This document shows positions 27,652-35,481 of a DNA stretch of 64,000 bases, piece by piece. Both the position numbers and the translations under genes were made by a program. Position 1 is the first letter of the stretch, and the number at the start of each line of letters is the position of its first letter. The DNA comes from Alphaproteobacteria bacterium (GTDB taxonomy: Bacteria > Pseudomonadota > Alphaproteobacteria > Caulobacterales > Aquidulcibacteraceae), in NCBI GenBank assembly GCA_016124655.1, contig WGNI01000003.1, positions 186,001 through 250,000 of the forward strand, read 5' to 3'. The notes beneath the pieces were generated by a model, which worked only from the letters and a program-made list of their open reading frames with translations, did not search any database and was not told where the DNA came from.

Positions 27652-28077
27652 TCACCCCTCGTCGCGCGGCGCCCGGCGCTGCGCCTTGAGCGCGCCGCGC
27701 CGGGTCTTGTCGTCGGTGCGTTGGCGCCGCGACGCGGTCGGCGGCTTGGTGGCCCGCCGCGGACGCGGCGGCTGCGCCGCCTGGCGGATCAAATCGATCA
27801 GCCGCGCACGCGCATCCTCGCGATTGCGCTCCTGCGTGCGAAACCGCTGCGCCGTGATCACGATCACCCCCTCCTGCGTCAGCCTCGATCCCGCCAGCCG
27901 CATCAGCCGCGCGCACACCGCGTCGCTCAGATTGGGCGATCCGCGCGCGTCGAAGCGCAGCTGCACCGCGGTGGCGAGCTTGTTGACGTTCTGCCCGCCG
28001 GGCCCGGAGGCGCGGATGAAGCGTTCCTCCAGTTCGCGCTCGTCGAGCGCAATCTCAGGCGTGATCTCGATCATCAA
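27652..28077 (-). CDS. arfB: Alternative ribosome rescue factor ArfB (YaeJ-like)
   Basis: 141 residues with the catalytic GGQ in FIRASGPGGQNVNKLATAVQ and the class I release factor domain 3 fold. The C-terminal 40 residues are Arg/Lys-rich (RRATKPPTASRRQRTDDK), which in ArfB enters the empty mRNA channel of stalled ribosomes. It hydrolyses peptidyl-tRNA on non-stop ribosomes. It lies 49 bases upstream of tesB on the same strand. Confidence 0.94.
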   Translation of the reverse strand: MMIEITPEIALDERELEERFIRASGPGGQNVNKLATAVQLRFDARGSPNLSDAVCARLMRLAGSRLTQEGVIVITAQRFRTQERNREDARARLIDLIRQAAQPPRPRRATKPPTASRRQRTDDKTRRGALKAQRRAPRDEG

Positions 28078-28104
28078 AACGACTCGCGGCTTACGCGCGC
28101 GAGT

Positions 28105-28320
28105 TTACGTGCGTTGGCGCTTGGCCGACATCGCCGTCATGCGCCGTAGGCCGAACGCGGCCATCGGCGCGGCGCGTTCCGCGATCGGATCGCGCTGCCC
28201 TTCCAGCCAGGCGTCGACCGCCTCGCGGATCAGCTCGGAGCGCGTGACCCCTTGGGCGGCCGCACTGGCGTCGAGCCGGCGGGTCTGCTCCGGCGACAGA
28301 TATATCTGCGTGCGCTGCAT
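28105..28320 (-). CDS. Ribbon-helix-helix DNA-binding protein (antitoxin-like, orphan)
   Basis: 71 residues. MQRTQIYLSPEQTRRLDAS is the ribbon strand and GVTRSELIREAVDAWLEGQ the helix pair of a CopG/RHH domain. It closely resembles the antitoxin at 28748-29032 (both have RTQI-x-L, TRS-x-LIREAVDA). A 14-bp perfect palindrome TACATCGCGATGTA (28320-28333) covers its start codon and is a likely autoregulatory operator. No toxin follows it; the only PIN toxin is upstream. It may be a second antitoxin to that toxin or the remnant of another pair. Confidence 0.8.
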   Translation of the reverse strand: MQRTQIYLSPEQTRRLDASAAAQGVTRSELIREAVDAWLEGQRDPIAERAAPMAAFGLRRMTAMSAKRQRT

Positions 28321-28333
28321 ACATCGCGATGTA
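28320..28333. promoter_or_regulatory. Palindromic operator TACATCGCGATGTA
   Basis: A 14-bp perfect palindrome at the start of the orphan RHH gene. The half-site CGATGTA recurs twice upstream of the related antitoxin at 29032. Confidence 0.6.
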
Positions 28334-28382
28334 CAACACTTTCAGCCGCTTGCCAACTTATCCACAGGCTGCGCCGGCGCGC

Positions 28383-28751
28383 TCAGGGCTGTTCCAGCCG
28401 GGCGATCATCGGGAAGTGTTTCGCATTCAGCGTGACGAGCGGGAGTTTCGTGACTTGCGCGGTGGCGGCGATGAGCGCGTCGAATGCGTCAAGGCCATGC
28501 GATGGCGCATAGCGCCGATAGAGCGCCCCAGCGCGGGCAGCGATCACCGCGTCGATCTGCAGGACCACGCAGGCCGAAAGAGCCTGTTCGACCTCAGCCT
28601 CGTCTTTTCGCGTCTGCGCGCCCTGATAAAGCTCCATCACGCTGATCGCTGAGGTGTGCAGCACGGCTTTCGCGCGCCGGGCCATCCACCCCAACATGCG
28701 CTCGTCCTGCCGAATGACGCCCACCAGAATGCAGGTGTCGAGCAGGATCAC
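28383..28751 (-). CDS. vapC: PIN-domain toxin, VapC family
   Basis: 122 residues from GTG 28751, which overlaps the antitoxin stop (GTGA). The PIN acidic residues are present: VILLDTCILVG (Asp), VMELYQGAQ (Glu), GLDAFDALIAATA (Asp pair) and NAKHFPMI. VapC toxins are Mg-dependent RNases that cut tRNA or rRNA. A longer frame to 28820 lies inside the antitoxin and is not needed. Coupling to the preceding RHH gene makes a type II toxin-antitoxin pair. Confidence 0.88.
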   Translation of the reverse strand: MILLDTCILVGVIRQDERMLGWMARRAKAVLHTSAISVMELYQGAQTRKDEAEVEQALSACVVLQIDAVIAARAGALYRRYAPSHGLDAFDALIAATAQVTKLPLVTLNAKHFPMIARLEQP

Positions 28752-29032
28752 GGCTTGCGGCGGAGGCGCGGGGCAGACGCCTCTAGCCGCACCAGGCGCT
28801 TGGACAGATCCCCGCGCCACGCCTTCTGCCGCGCCTCAAACCCTTCCAGCTTCGCGCCCGAGCTTTTGCTCATCAGCGCAAGCATTGCAGCGCCGGTCTT
28901 GGGCCGGGGCGCAGCGAGAAACGCATCCACGGCTTCCCGGATCAGATCAGACCGCGTACGGCCCTCGGCGCACGCACGAGAGTCAAGCGCCTTGGTCTGC
29001 GCCGCAGTCAGAAAGATTTGGGTCCGGTTCAT
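28748..29032 (-). CDS. Ribbon-helix-helix antitoxin of the PIN toxin
   Basis: 94 residues: RHH domain (MNRTQIFLTAAQTKALDS, then GRTRSDLIREAVDAF) and a basic helical C-terminal tail of about 45 residues that would wrap the toxin. It overlaps the toxin start by 4 bases. Upstream, on the minus strand, CGATGTA occurs twice with a 12-base period (29032-29038 and 29044-29050), a probable operator shared in sequence with the orphan RHH gene. Confidence 0.85.
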   Translation of the reverse strand: MNRTQIFLTAAQTKALDSRACAEGRTRSDLIREAVDAFLAAPRPKTGAAMLALMSKSSGAKLEGFEARQKAWRGDLSKRLVRLEASAPRLRRKP

Positions 29033-29050
29033 ACATCGTCATATACATCG
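29032..29050. promoter_or_regulatory. Tandem TACATCG operator words at the toxin-antitoxin promoter
   Basis: TACATCG at 29032-29038 and 29044-29050, a direct repeat with 12-base period at the antitoxin start. The same word forms the palindrome at 28320-28333. Confidence 0.5.
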
Positions 29051-29074
29051 CCAGGGCCGGCGCCGCAAACCCGC

Positions 29075-30235
29075 TCATCCCAAAAGCTCCCGCCCGATCA
29101 GATAGCGGCGGATTTCGTTCGTGCCCGCGCCGATGTCGTAGAGCTTGGCGTCGCGCAACAGCCGCCCGGTGGGATAATCATTGATATAGCCGTTGCCGCC
29201 CAGCGCCTGGATCGCTTCCAGCGCCACCTTCACCGCGCTTTCCGAAGCGTAGAGAATGGCGCCCGCCGCATCCTGGCGCGTGGTCAGCCCGCGATCGCAC
29301 GCCTTCGCCACCGCATAGACATACGCGCGAGAGGTCGAGAGCGCGACATACATGTCCGCCACCTTCGCCTGCATCAGTTGAAACTCCCCGATCGGCTTGC
29401 CGAACTGCTTGCGCTCCTTCACGTACGGCACAACCACATCAAGCGCCGCCTGCATGATCCCAAGCGGGCCCGCCGCCAGAACAGCGCGCTCATAATCAAG
29501 CCCGCTCATCAGCACCTGCACACCCCCGCCGACAGGGCCCATCACATTCTCTTCCGGCACTTCGCAATCGGTGAAAACAAGTTCGGCCGTGTCGCTGCCG
29601 CGCATGCCGATCTTGTCGAGCTTGGGCGACACCGAAAAACCCTTGAAGCCTTTCTCGATCAGAAACGCGGTGATCCCTTTCGGCCCCGCATCGGAATCGG
29701 TTTTCGCGTACACCACCAGCGTGTCGGCTTCCGGCGCATTGGTGATCCACATCTTGGTTCCGTTGAGCACATAGACATCGCCGCGCTTGTCCGCGCGCAG
29801 CTTCATGCTCACCACGTCCGAGCCCGAACCCGCCTCGCTCATCGCCAGCGAGCCGACATGATCGCCGCCGATCAGCTTCGGCAGATAGCGTTTCTTCTGC
29901 TCCGGCGTGGCCCAGCGGCGGATTTGATTGACGCACAAATTCGAATGCGCGCCGTACGACAGGCCCACCGCGGCCGACGCGCGCGACACCTCCTCCATCG
30001 CCACCACGTGCTCAAGATAGCCGAGCCCCGATCCGCCCCACTCGGTCTCCACCGTGATTCCATGCAGGCCGAGCGCGCCGAGCCGCGTCCACAGATCGCG
30101 CGGGAATTGGTTGGATTTGTCGATGGCGTCCGCGCGCGGCGCGATCTCGCTTTGCGCAAAGCGCTCCGTCAGGTCGCGGATTTGTTCAGCGGTTTCGCCG
30201 AGATCGAAGTCAAGCTTGGGCGCGTTGGTCAGCAT
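29075..30235 (-). CDS. ivd: Isovaleryl-CoA dehydrogenase
   Basis: 386 residues, acyl-CoA dehydrogenase fold. The assignment to the isovaleryl branch is specific: the catalytic Glu lies in [15 protein letters not shown] (position of human Glu254), and the usual C-terminal catalytic Glu is replaced by Gly in [15 protein letters not shown] contacts [17 protein letters not shown] and [11 protein letters not shown] are present. It oxidises isovaleryl-CoA to 3-methylcrotonyl-CoA, feeding MccAB encoded at 13511 and 21817. It stands apart from those genes, separated by unrelated loci. Confidence 0.95.
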   Translation of the reverse strand: MLTNAPKLDFDLGETAEQIRDLTERFAQSEIAPRADAIDKSNQFPRDLWTRLGALGLHGITVETEWGGSGLGYLEHVVAMEEVSRASAAVGLSYGAHSNLCVNQIRRWATPEQKKRYLPKLIGGDHVGSLAMSEAGSGSDVVSMKLRADKRGDVYVLNGTKMWITNAPEADTLVVYAKTDSDAGPKGITAFLIEKGFKGFSVSPKLDKIGMRGSDTAELVFTDCEVPEENVMGPVGGGVQVLMSGLDYERAVLAAGPLGIMQAALDVVVPYVKERKQFGKPIGEFQLMQAKVADMYVALSTSRAYVYAVAKACDRGLTTRQDAAGAILYASESAVKVALEAIQALGGNGYINDYPTGRLLRDAKLYDIGAGTNEIRRYLIGRELLG

Positions 30236-30380
30236 GTCTGCTTGTACGCCGCGCGCGCGGGCGCCGGCAATGTCGCGGCGGCCAAGACGCGTCAGCCGAA
30301 TCCGGAAGCCCGTCTTGGCGAAGAGACCGCGAAATCAAGAAACTTGGATAACGTCCGATGTGATCTCAACCGGATGGGAT

Positions 30381-31178
30381 CTAGCGCGGCTGCTGGGCGT
30401 GCCACGCCGCAACCGCCAGACCCGCCAATCCCAGAACCGCCAGCGCCGCCCCGGCCGGCGTATCCGCCGCCGCGGCCGCGTCAGACATGAAGAACGCGCC
30501 CGCCATCGCCAGCGCGGCACAGCTCAGCGCAGCGACAACCGCGATCGCAGCCCAATCGCCACGCCCTGCACGCGCGCGCGGCGCGTCATCCGCAAGCACC
30601 GTCAGCAACAGCGGCTCTTCCGCATCGTCGCTGTTCGGCAGGAACGCAGGCGCGGAGGCGACCGGCGCGCCGAGCACGGCGCAGGAAGGATCGATCTCCG
30701 GCTGCAGCCACAGGCTCGGCGCAGCGCCCGCCGGCGCATCCGACAAATAGAGCGCCTGCTCCGCGATCCGCCGCCGCACCAAAGGCTCCACCACCGCGCT
30801 GTCGCCCAGCACCGAGGATTTGCGCCACGCCAGCATCGCCATGGCCGCCGCGGCGTGATCGCCGCTCTGCACGCGGCGCAACACCTCCGACCCCGCAAAC
30901 GCATCCCATCCGATCGAGTGCCCAAACGACGCCAGCGCATCGATCTGCGCCTGGCCAAGCCCGTCCGGCAGCGCCGCGTTCATCGCCCGCATCAGGGCAT
31001 CGAGATCGGCGCGCAGCGCGTCCAGCGCGTCTTCAGGTCCAACAGAACGGGCCGCCGCAGACGCTGCCCCATGGCCCACCAGGAACCGCCCGTCCTGCAA
31101 CGGCACGGGGCGGTCCAGAAAACCTTCAAAGCGGGCGATGAAGCGCACGCCATCCGCGGACACGGCATAGTGGGGCAT
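30381..31178 (-). CDS. Lysozyme-like (GH24 fold) protein with C-terminal membrane helices
   Basis: 265 residues from ATG 31178. Residues 5-145 follow the phage-lysozyme fold: GVRFIARFEGFLDRP with the Glu at the T4 Glu11 position, then QAQIDALASFGHSIGWDAF and LVRRRIAEQALYL. The TxGxGH block that normally follows is GRFLVGHG, so the second catalytic residues look lost. Two membrane helices fill the last 65 residues (about 200-222 and 240-260). This is not a phage context. It may be a peptidoglycan-binding or inactive anchor. Function unknown. Confidence 0.6.
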   Translation of the reverse strand: MPHYAVSADGVRFIARFEGFLDRPVPLQDGRFLVGHGAASAAARSVGPEDALDALRADLDALMRAMNAALPDGLGQAQIDALASFGHSIGWDAFAGSEVLRRVQSGDHAAAAMAMLAWRKSSVLGDSAVVEPLVRRRIAEQALYLSDAPAGAAPSLWLQPEIDPSCAVLGAPVASAPAFLPNSDDAEEPLLLTVLADDAPRARAGRGDWAAIAVVAALSCAALAMAGAFFMSDAAAAADTPAGAALAVLGLAGLAVAAWHAQQPR

Positions 31179-31223
31179 GGGCCTTAACCTTGCTGGGCGT
31201 GCGCTGTCCCGATCGGGGGCGCC

Positions 31224-31243
31224 GCGGGGAAATCGTTCCCCGC
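31224..31243. repeat. Hairpin GCGGGGAA-ATCG-TTCCCCGC
   Basis: An 8-bp perfect stem with 4-base loop 47 bases after the mgtE stop on the minus strand. It could end the mgtE transcript, but no T run follows. Confidence 0.4.
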
Positions 31244-31289
31244 CCACGCAAGTGCGGGGCCAGACTTCGCGCCCCAGGCGAACAGCCCT

Positions 31290-32684
31290 TCAGGACAGCA
31301 GGAACAGCGTCGCCAGACCCAGGAAGGACAAAAACCCGATCACGTCGGTCACGAACGTCACGAACACCGACGAGGACACCGCAGGGTCCGCGCCGGCGCG
31401 CCGCAACGCCAGCGGCACCAGGATGCCGGCCAGGCCCGCGCAGGTGAAATTGATCAGCACCGCCAGCGCGATGGCCAGCGCCAGCCCCGCGCTCTGGAAC
31501 CACACGCCCGCCACCAGGGCCAGGACGGCGGCGAACAGCACGCCGTTGGACAGCCCCGTCATCGCCTCGCGCAGGACGTAGCGCGGCGCGTTCCCCGCGG
31601 TCAGCTCCTTGTTGGAGATCGCGCGGATCGCCACCGCCAGCGCCTGCGTCCCGGCATTGCCGCCCATCGAGGCCACGATCGGCATCAGCACGGCCAGCGC
31701 CACCAATTGCTCGATCGAGCCGGAGAAGGCAGAGATCACCGAAGAGGCCACCAGCGCCGTGGCCAGATTGACCAGGATCCACGGCGCCCGCGCCAAAACA
31801 GAGCGCGCCACCGTGTCGGACTGGCTGGCGTCGGACACGCCCGACAACCGCAACAGGTCTTCCCCGCCCTCTTCCTGGATGACCTCGACGATATCGTCGA
31901 CCGTCACCATGCCGGTCAGCTTGCCGGCCTCGTCCACCACCGGCGCGGAGGCGAGGTGATATTTTCGGAACGTCTGGGCGACCTCTTCCTGGTCCATCTC
32001 CGGACGAATCAAAGCCAGCGGCGGCTTCATGATCTCCGCGAGCGCGGTCTCGCGGCCATGCCGCAACAGCTTCGACACCGGCACCGCCCCGATCGGGCGC
32101 ATCCGCGGATCGACCACATAGATCTCGAAGAAGTCGTCCGGCAGCTCCGCGCGGTCCGCGCGCATGCGGTCGATCACGTGGCCGACATTGGCGCCCTCCG
32201 GCGCAGCCACGTATTCGCGCTGCATCAGGCGCCCGGCAGTCTCCTCGTCGAAGGACAGCGCCTCTTCCACCGCCAGCCGCACATCCGCCGGCGCCTCCGC
32301 CAGCACCTCATCGAGGCGGTCGCGCTCGATGTCGGCCGCGACCGCCGCGGCGTCGTCGGTGTCGAGTTCATTGAGCGCCTGGCCGAGATAATCCGCCGGC
32401 AACAGCGGCAGCACGTCCTCGCGCCGCTCCCAGTCGAGATTGGCCAGCCATTCCGGCGGCAGCGAGGAACCGACGAGCCGCAGCACATGGCGCATCGCCT
32501 CGCCGGGCAGATGCTCGATGACATCGGCGATGTCGGCGGGATCAAGCGATCCGAGCATGCGGCGCAGCAGCGGCGCGTCCCGGTCGCCGGCCGCGCCGAT
32601 CACCCGCGCCAGGAACGCCGGATCGTCGGAAGGCGCCGCCGGCGCCGGCGCTTCTTCGCGCGCGGGCTGATCGTCCATGGTCAT
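31290..32684 (-). CDS. mgtE: Magnesium transporter MgtE
   Basis: 464 residues with the standard MgtE order: Ala/Asp-rich N domain with DPADIADVIEHLPGEAMRHV, two CBS domains (about 150-265, with VPVSKLLRHGRETALAEIM and APVVDEAGKLTGMVTVDDIV) and five membrane helices (about 290-464) that include MPIVASMGGNAGTQALAVAIR split by the pore Asn-Ala-Gly. It imports Mg2+ through a channel that closes when the N domains bind Mg2+. No riboswitch was recognised in the 300 bases upstream. Confidence 0.96.
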   Translation of the reverse strand: MTMDDQPAREEAPAPAAPSDDPAFLARVIGAAGDRDAPLLRRMLGSLDPADIADVIEHLPGEAMRHVLRLVGSSLPPEWLANLDWERREDVLPLLPADYLGQALNELDTDDAAAVAADIERDRLDEVLAEAPADVRLAVEEALSFDEETAGRLMQREYVAAPEGANVGHVIDRMRADRAELPDDFFEIYVVDPRMRPIGAVPVSKLLRHGRETALAEIMKPPLALIRPEMDQEEVAQTFRKYHLASAPVVDEAGKLTGMVTVDDIVEVIQEEGGEDLLRLSGVSDASQSDTVARSVLARAPWILVNLATALVASSVISAFSGSIEQLVALAVLMPIVASMGGNAGTQALAVAIRAISNKELTAGNAPRYVLREAMTGLSNGVLFAAVLALVAGVWFQSAGLALAIALAVLINFTCAGLAGILVPLALRRAGADPAVSSSVFVTFVTDVIGFLSFLGLATLFLLS

Positions 32685-32989
32685 GGCCCGCCTCCCGCGC
32701 GCTGATTGTGAATCACATCGTGAAGGCGAAACGCTGCGTCGGCGCGCGCGTCAAGTCTGGGCAGTGCGGCAATGGGTCGGCAATTGGCGTTCGCTGTGTT
32801 TGCTCAGCCGGCGCCGCGCGCATGGCAAGGGTCCGCCTTCGCCCTTTGGGCTTCGGCGGGACAGCCTTCTCTGCGCTGCGCGCAGCGATCGCTCGCGCGG
32901 CCGACAGGCGACACGTCACCTATACAAGCGCGCCAAAAGCTAGGCTGGTTTCTAGCTGCATGGCCTGCCTCGTCCGGCTCGCGAGATCG
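32685..32989. other. Intergenic region with one repeat copy
   Basis: 305 bases between mgtE and the GIY-YIG gene without a credible gene. Bases 32824-32888 are the first copy of a 65-bp direct repeat. The mgtE promoter must lie in the first 150 bases. Confidence 0.6.
32824..32888. repeat. 65-bp direct repeat, copy 1
   Basis: Identical base for base to 33326-33390. It contains the internal inverted pieces CGCCTTCGCCC / GGGCTTCGGCGGG and CTGCGC / GCGCAG. The two copies flank the GIY-YIG gene. Confidence 0.85.
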
Positions 32990-33226
32990 TCATAACCGCT
33001 TCTTCGCGAAGGCCCGGCCCGAGCCCGACTTCAGGTACCGCTCAAATGCAAGGGCGCGTTTCTCATCGTCGAACGCGACGTAGGTCCGAACGCGCCACGG
33101 CAGGAATTTCGCGGTGTGGGTCACATGCCCAGCATTGTGCGATTTCACGCGGGCCTGCACGTCATCCGTGACGCCGACATAGAAATGTTCGCCTTCGATG
33201 CTCTCAAGAATGTAGACGTACTTCAT
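32990..33226 (-). CDS. GIY-YIG nuclease family protein
   Basis: 78 residues, the small stand-alone form. YVYILESIEGEHFYVGVTDD gives the split GIY-YIG motif (YVY and YVG), VQARVKSHNAGHVTHTAKF the conserved Arg and His, and AFERYLKSGSG the metal-binding Glu. Such proteins are found in many genomes without known targets. It is flanked by two identical 65-bp repeats and is next to a tRNA gene, which hints at mobility. Confidence 0.9.
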   Translation of the reverse strand: MKYVYILESIEGEHFYVGVTDDVQARVKSHNAGHVTHTAKFLPWRVRTYVAFDDEKRALAFERYLKSGSGRAFAKKRL

Positions 33227-33325
33227 CGGCCAGTCCGCCTTCGCCCGCAGGACTAAGGCGAGGCAGCCTCCGCTTCCGTCGCCTCAAATCTGGGTCTCGG
33301 CTTGCCCAGCCGAAGCTGCGCGCGG

Positions 33326-33390
33326 GGCAAGGGTCCGCCTTCGCCCTTTGGGCTTCGGCGGGACAGCCTTCTCTGCGCTGCGCGCAGCGA
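33326..33390. repeat. 65-bp direct repeat, copy 2
   Basis: Identical to 32824-32888. It ends 4 bases from the encoded CCA end of tRNA-Leu (33395-33479). Confidence 0.85.
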
Positions 33391-33394
33391 AGGC

Positions 33395-33479
33395 TGGTGC
33401 GCTCGAGAGGACTCGAACCTCCACGGGTCTCCCCGCTACCACCTCAAGGTAGTGCGTCTACCAATTCCGCCACGAGCGC
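33395..33479 (-). tRNA. tRNA-Leu (anticodon GAG)
   Basis: Reads on the minus strand as an 85-base class II tRNA with encoded CCA. Acceptor arms GCGCTCG / CGAGCGC pair. D arm GGCGGAATTGGTAGACGC; anticodon stem CTACC / GGTAG with loop TTGAGGT, so the anticodon is GAG; long variable arm; T arm GGAGGTTCGAGTCCTC. It reads CUC and CUU Leu codons. Confidence 0.95.
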
Positions 33480-33530
33480 ATTCAGGGTGCGGCGGGGTAT
33501 CAGATCGCCCCGGGCGCGGCAAGGGCGGCG

Positions 33531-34238
33531 TCAGCTCGGCGCAGCGCTCACCACCAGGGCTGCGTCGCCGAACGGCGCGCGAAACCGCGCCAATCGGGCA
33601 AAGCTGATGGTGCGATACCCCATCACCGGCTCGACCACGACGAACGTGTCCCCGTCATGGCCAACGACGACCAAATAATGATCCACCATCGCCAGCCCGG
33701 TCCATTCCGACACCCGCGCCGTGCGCGCGATCAGCGCGTTACGGGCGAACCCGACGACCGGAACATCGCCGCCTGGCAGCACGCGTTGTTGCAGAAAGAT
33801 CGACGGCGCGCGCACCGGCGTCAGCACCGGACGGCCCTGCTCCAGTTCGCGAATGAGCCCGTCTTGCGGCAATCGCACCGCGCTGGCCAGAAGCCCCGCG
33901 CCCTGCGCCATCGCCGTCAATTCGCTCATGGAATAGCCGTGCGGCTGCGCTGGCGGATGCGCCGTGAATAACCCGTTTCCAGTGACGCCCACGCCCTGCC
34001 AATAGCTGATGACGCTGGCCAGCGCATGCGCGCCGCAAGACGGCCCCGAGCGCTGGCGGTCATGCGCCACCGGCAGCACGAGCGTCTCCGCCGGCTGCAC
34101 CCGGCGATCCAGCCATTCAAAGCTGTTGGCCCCACTGGACTGCGCGAACGCGTCGATCGTCGGGGTCGGCGTGACGGCGCATCCGGCTGCGCCCGCCGCA
34201 AGGGCGATCGCAGCCAGCGCAAACCGATGCGGCGTCAA
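33531..34238 (-). CDS. C39-like cysteine peptidase lipoprotein (PA2778-like)
   Basis: 235 residues from TTG 34238, which overlaps the stop of the small gene upstream (TTGA). A lipoprotein signal ends in AAGC. The papain-like core has SGPSCGAHALASVISYW (Cys), then GRPVLTPVRAP and MVDHYLVVVGHDGDTFVVVEP (His), as in C39-type peptidases and the PA2778 family. The substrate is unknown. The upstream small protein with a C-terminal membrane helix recalls the PA2779 partner found next to PA2778. The pairing is inference from arrangement. Confidence 0.75.
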   Translation of the reverse strand: MTPHRFALAAIALAAGAAGCAVTPTPTIDAFAQSSGANSFEWLDRRVQPAETLVLPVAHDRQRSGPSCGAHALASVISYWQGVGVTGNGLFTAHPPAQPHGYSMSELTAMAQGAGLLASAVRLPQDGLIRELEQGRPVLTPVRAPSIFLQQRVLPGGDVPVVGFARNALIARTARVSEWTGLAMVDHYLVVVGHDGDTFVVVEPVMGYRTISFARLARFRAPFGDAALVVSAAPS

Positions 34239-34549
34239 TCCGCGACGGCCACCGCGATGACGACCACGCCGACCAGAATGCCGATCAGCAGCCATTGATT
34301 GTCGGTGATGCCGGCGGTGTAGGCCTCGGCCTCTTCAGGCGTCAGCGCCACAATCTGGTAGCCGCTATCCTGAAGCTGCATGGCGCGCTGGGTTTGCGCC
34401 GCGTCGAGCCCGTAATGCTGTAAATCCTGTGCCGAGAAGGCCTGCGGTTCAGGCGTTCGGAACGCGGTTTGCTCGGCCGACGCCGTCGCCACGACCGCTT
34501 GAGAGAGCGCAAACGCCGCCACCGCAGTGCGGATCAGTTGAGCACGCAT
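34235..34549 (-). CDS. Small secreted protein with C-terminal membrane helix (PA2779-like partner)
   Basis: 104 residues. Signal peptide at 1-25 (VAAFALSQAVVATASA), a helical middle part with GLDAAQTQRAMQLQDSGYQI and LTPEEAEAYTAG, then a membrane helix at 84-103. Upstream of and overlapping the C39-like gene by 4 bases, so they are co-translated. The short helical repeat-like middle with a terminal helix fits the PA2779 family, which is of unknown function. Confidence 0.6.
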   Translation of the reverse strand: MRAQLIRTAVAAFALSQAVVATASAEQTAFRTPEPQAFSAQDLQHYGLDAAQTQRAMQLQDSGYQIVALTPEEAEAYTAGITDNQWLLIGILVGVVVIAVAVAD

Positions 34550-34806
34550 GTTTGCTCCTTTTCGAAAGCGCGCGAAATCCCCATCGCTTGCGCGCCGCTG
34601 CCTCCCCTACGCCCCGGCGCCAGCCAAAGTTCCCACAAAACCGTCGATCATTCAAATGCCGGGCCTTTTGAGGCGCGGCGGAGCGGGGTGGACGGACGCC
34701 CGCCCGGGGACCCTCGATTGTACAACACGGCGCGCCGCGCCTACACTGTGAAGGTTTCAGCCCGCCGCAACCATCGCCAGAGCGGGCGCGTCCAGGGAGG
34801 CTCTTC

Positions 34807-35451
34807 ATGCGCATTCTCATCGCCTGCGCCGCCGCAGCGGCGGTCATGGTCGCCGTGGTCGACGCCCCCGCGCAGACCGCCGGAACCCCGCTGGTGGAGA
34901 ACCGCGCGGCCTATCTCGCGCGCTGCCGCCAGGAGACGCTGGCGCGCTATCCCAGCATCCGCGCGCAGGTGGATGGCATCTGCGCCTCGAACTGGGATCA
35001 GGTCGTCGCCACGGGCCCCATGGCCGAGGCGATCCTGGGCGCCGCGCCCGCCCCCGGCGCCGCCTTCAACCCGACCGCCGCGCGCGCCCGCCTCACCGCG
35101 CTGCGCGGCATGCACACCGAAGTCACCGCTGCGCCCAACGCCGGCGTCGCCATCAGCTGGAGCAGAGGCGCCGAGCCCATTCCCTTCAATCTGGAAGACG
35201 CGCTGCGCGTGCGCGGCGTCTCCCTGACACTGATCGGATGCCTGTCCTTTGGCGTCAGCGAAGGCACGAGCGTTTACCGCGCCAATGCGCCGGGCAAAGC
35301 GCCCTTCGCGCTGACGGTGCACTTCATGGGCGCGGCCGTCGCCAGCCAGTCGTCCATGTACGACATCAACGCCGACTTCAGCGGTCGCATGCCGAGCTTG
35401 GCCAGCTTACGCCGCACCGGCGACGAGTTCGCCGCCGCTTGCCCGAACTGA
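34807..35451 (+). CDS. Secreted protein of unknown function
   Basis: 214 residues with a signal peptide (ends about residue 23, VDAPAQ). Cys at three places in the mature part (ARCRQE, DGICAS, LIGCLS) plus AAACPN at the C terminus. No family recognised. A GGGAGG ribosome binding site precedes ATG 34807. It lies 30 bases ahead of the ABC substrate-binding gene, on the same strand, and may be the first gene of that operon. Confidence 0.6.
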   Translation: MRILIACAAAAAVMVAVVDAPAQTAGTPLVENRAAYLARCRQETLARYPSIRAQVDGICASNWDQVVATGPMAEAILGAAPAPGAAFNPTAARARLTALRGMHTEVTAAPNAGVAISWSRGAEPIPFNLEDALRVRGVSLTLIGCLSFGVSEGTSVYRANAPGKAPFALTVHFMGAAVASQSSMYDINADFSGRMPSLASLRRTGDEFAAACPN

Positions 35452-35481
35452 CCGTTCGCCGGCGCGCCCGGCCCTCGCCAA

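Noticed and set aside
30381-31178. Prophage remnant suggested by a lysozyme-like gene
   Set aside because: No other phage genes, and it has membrane helices unlike an endolysin.
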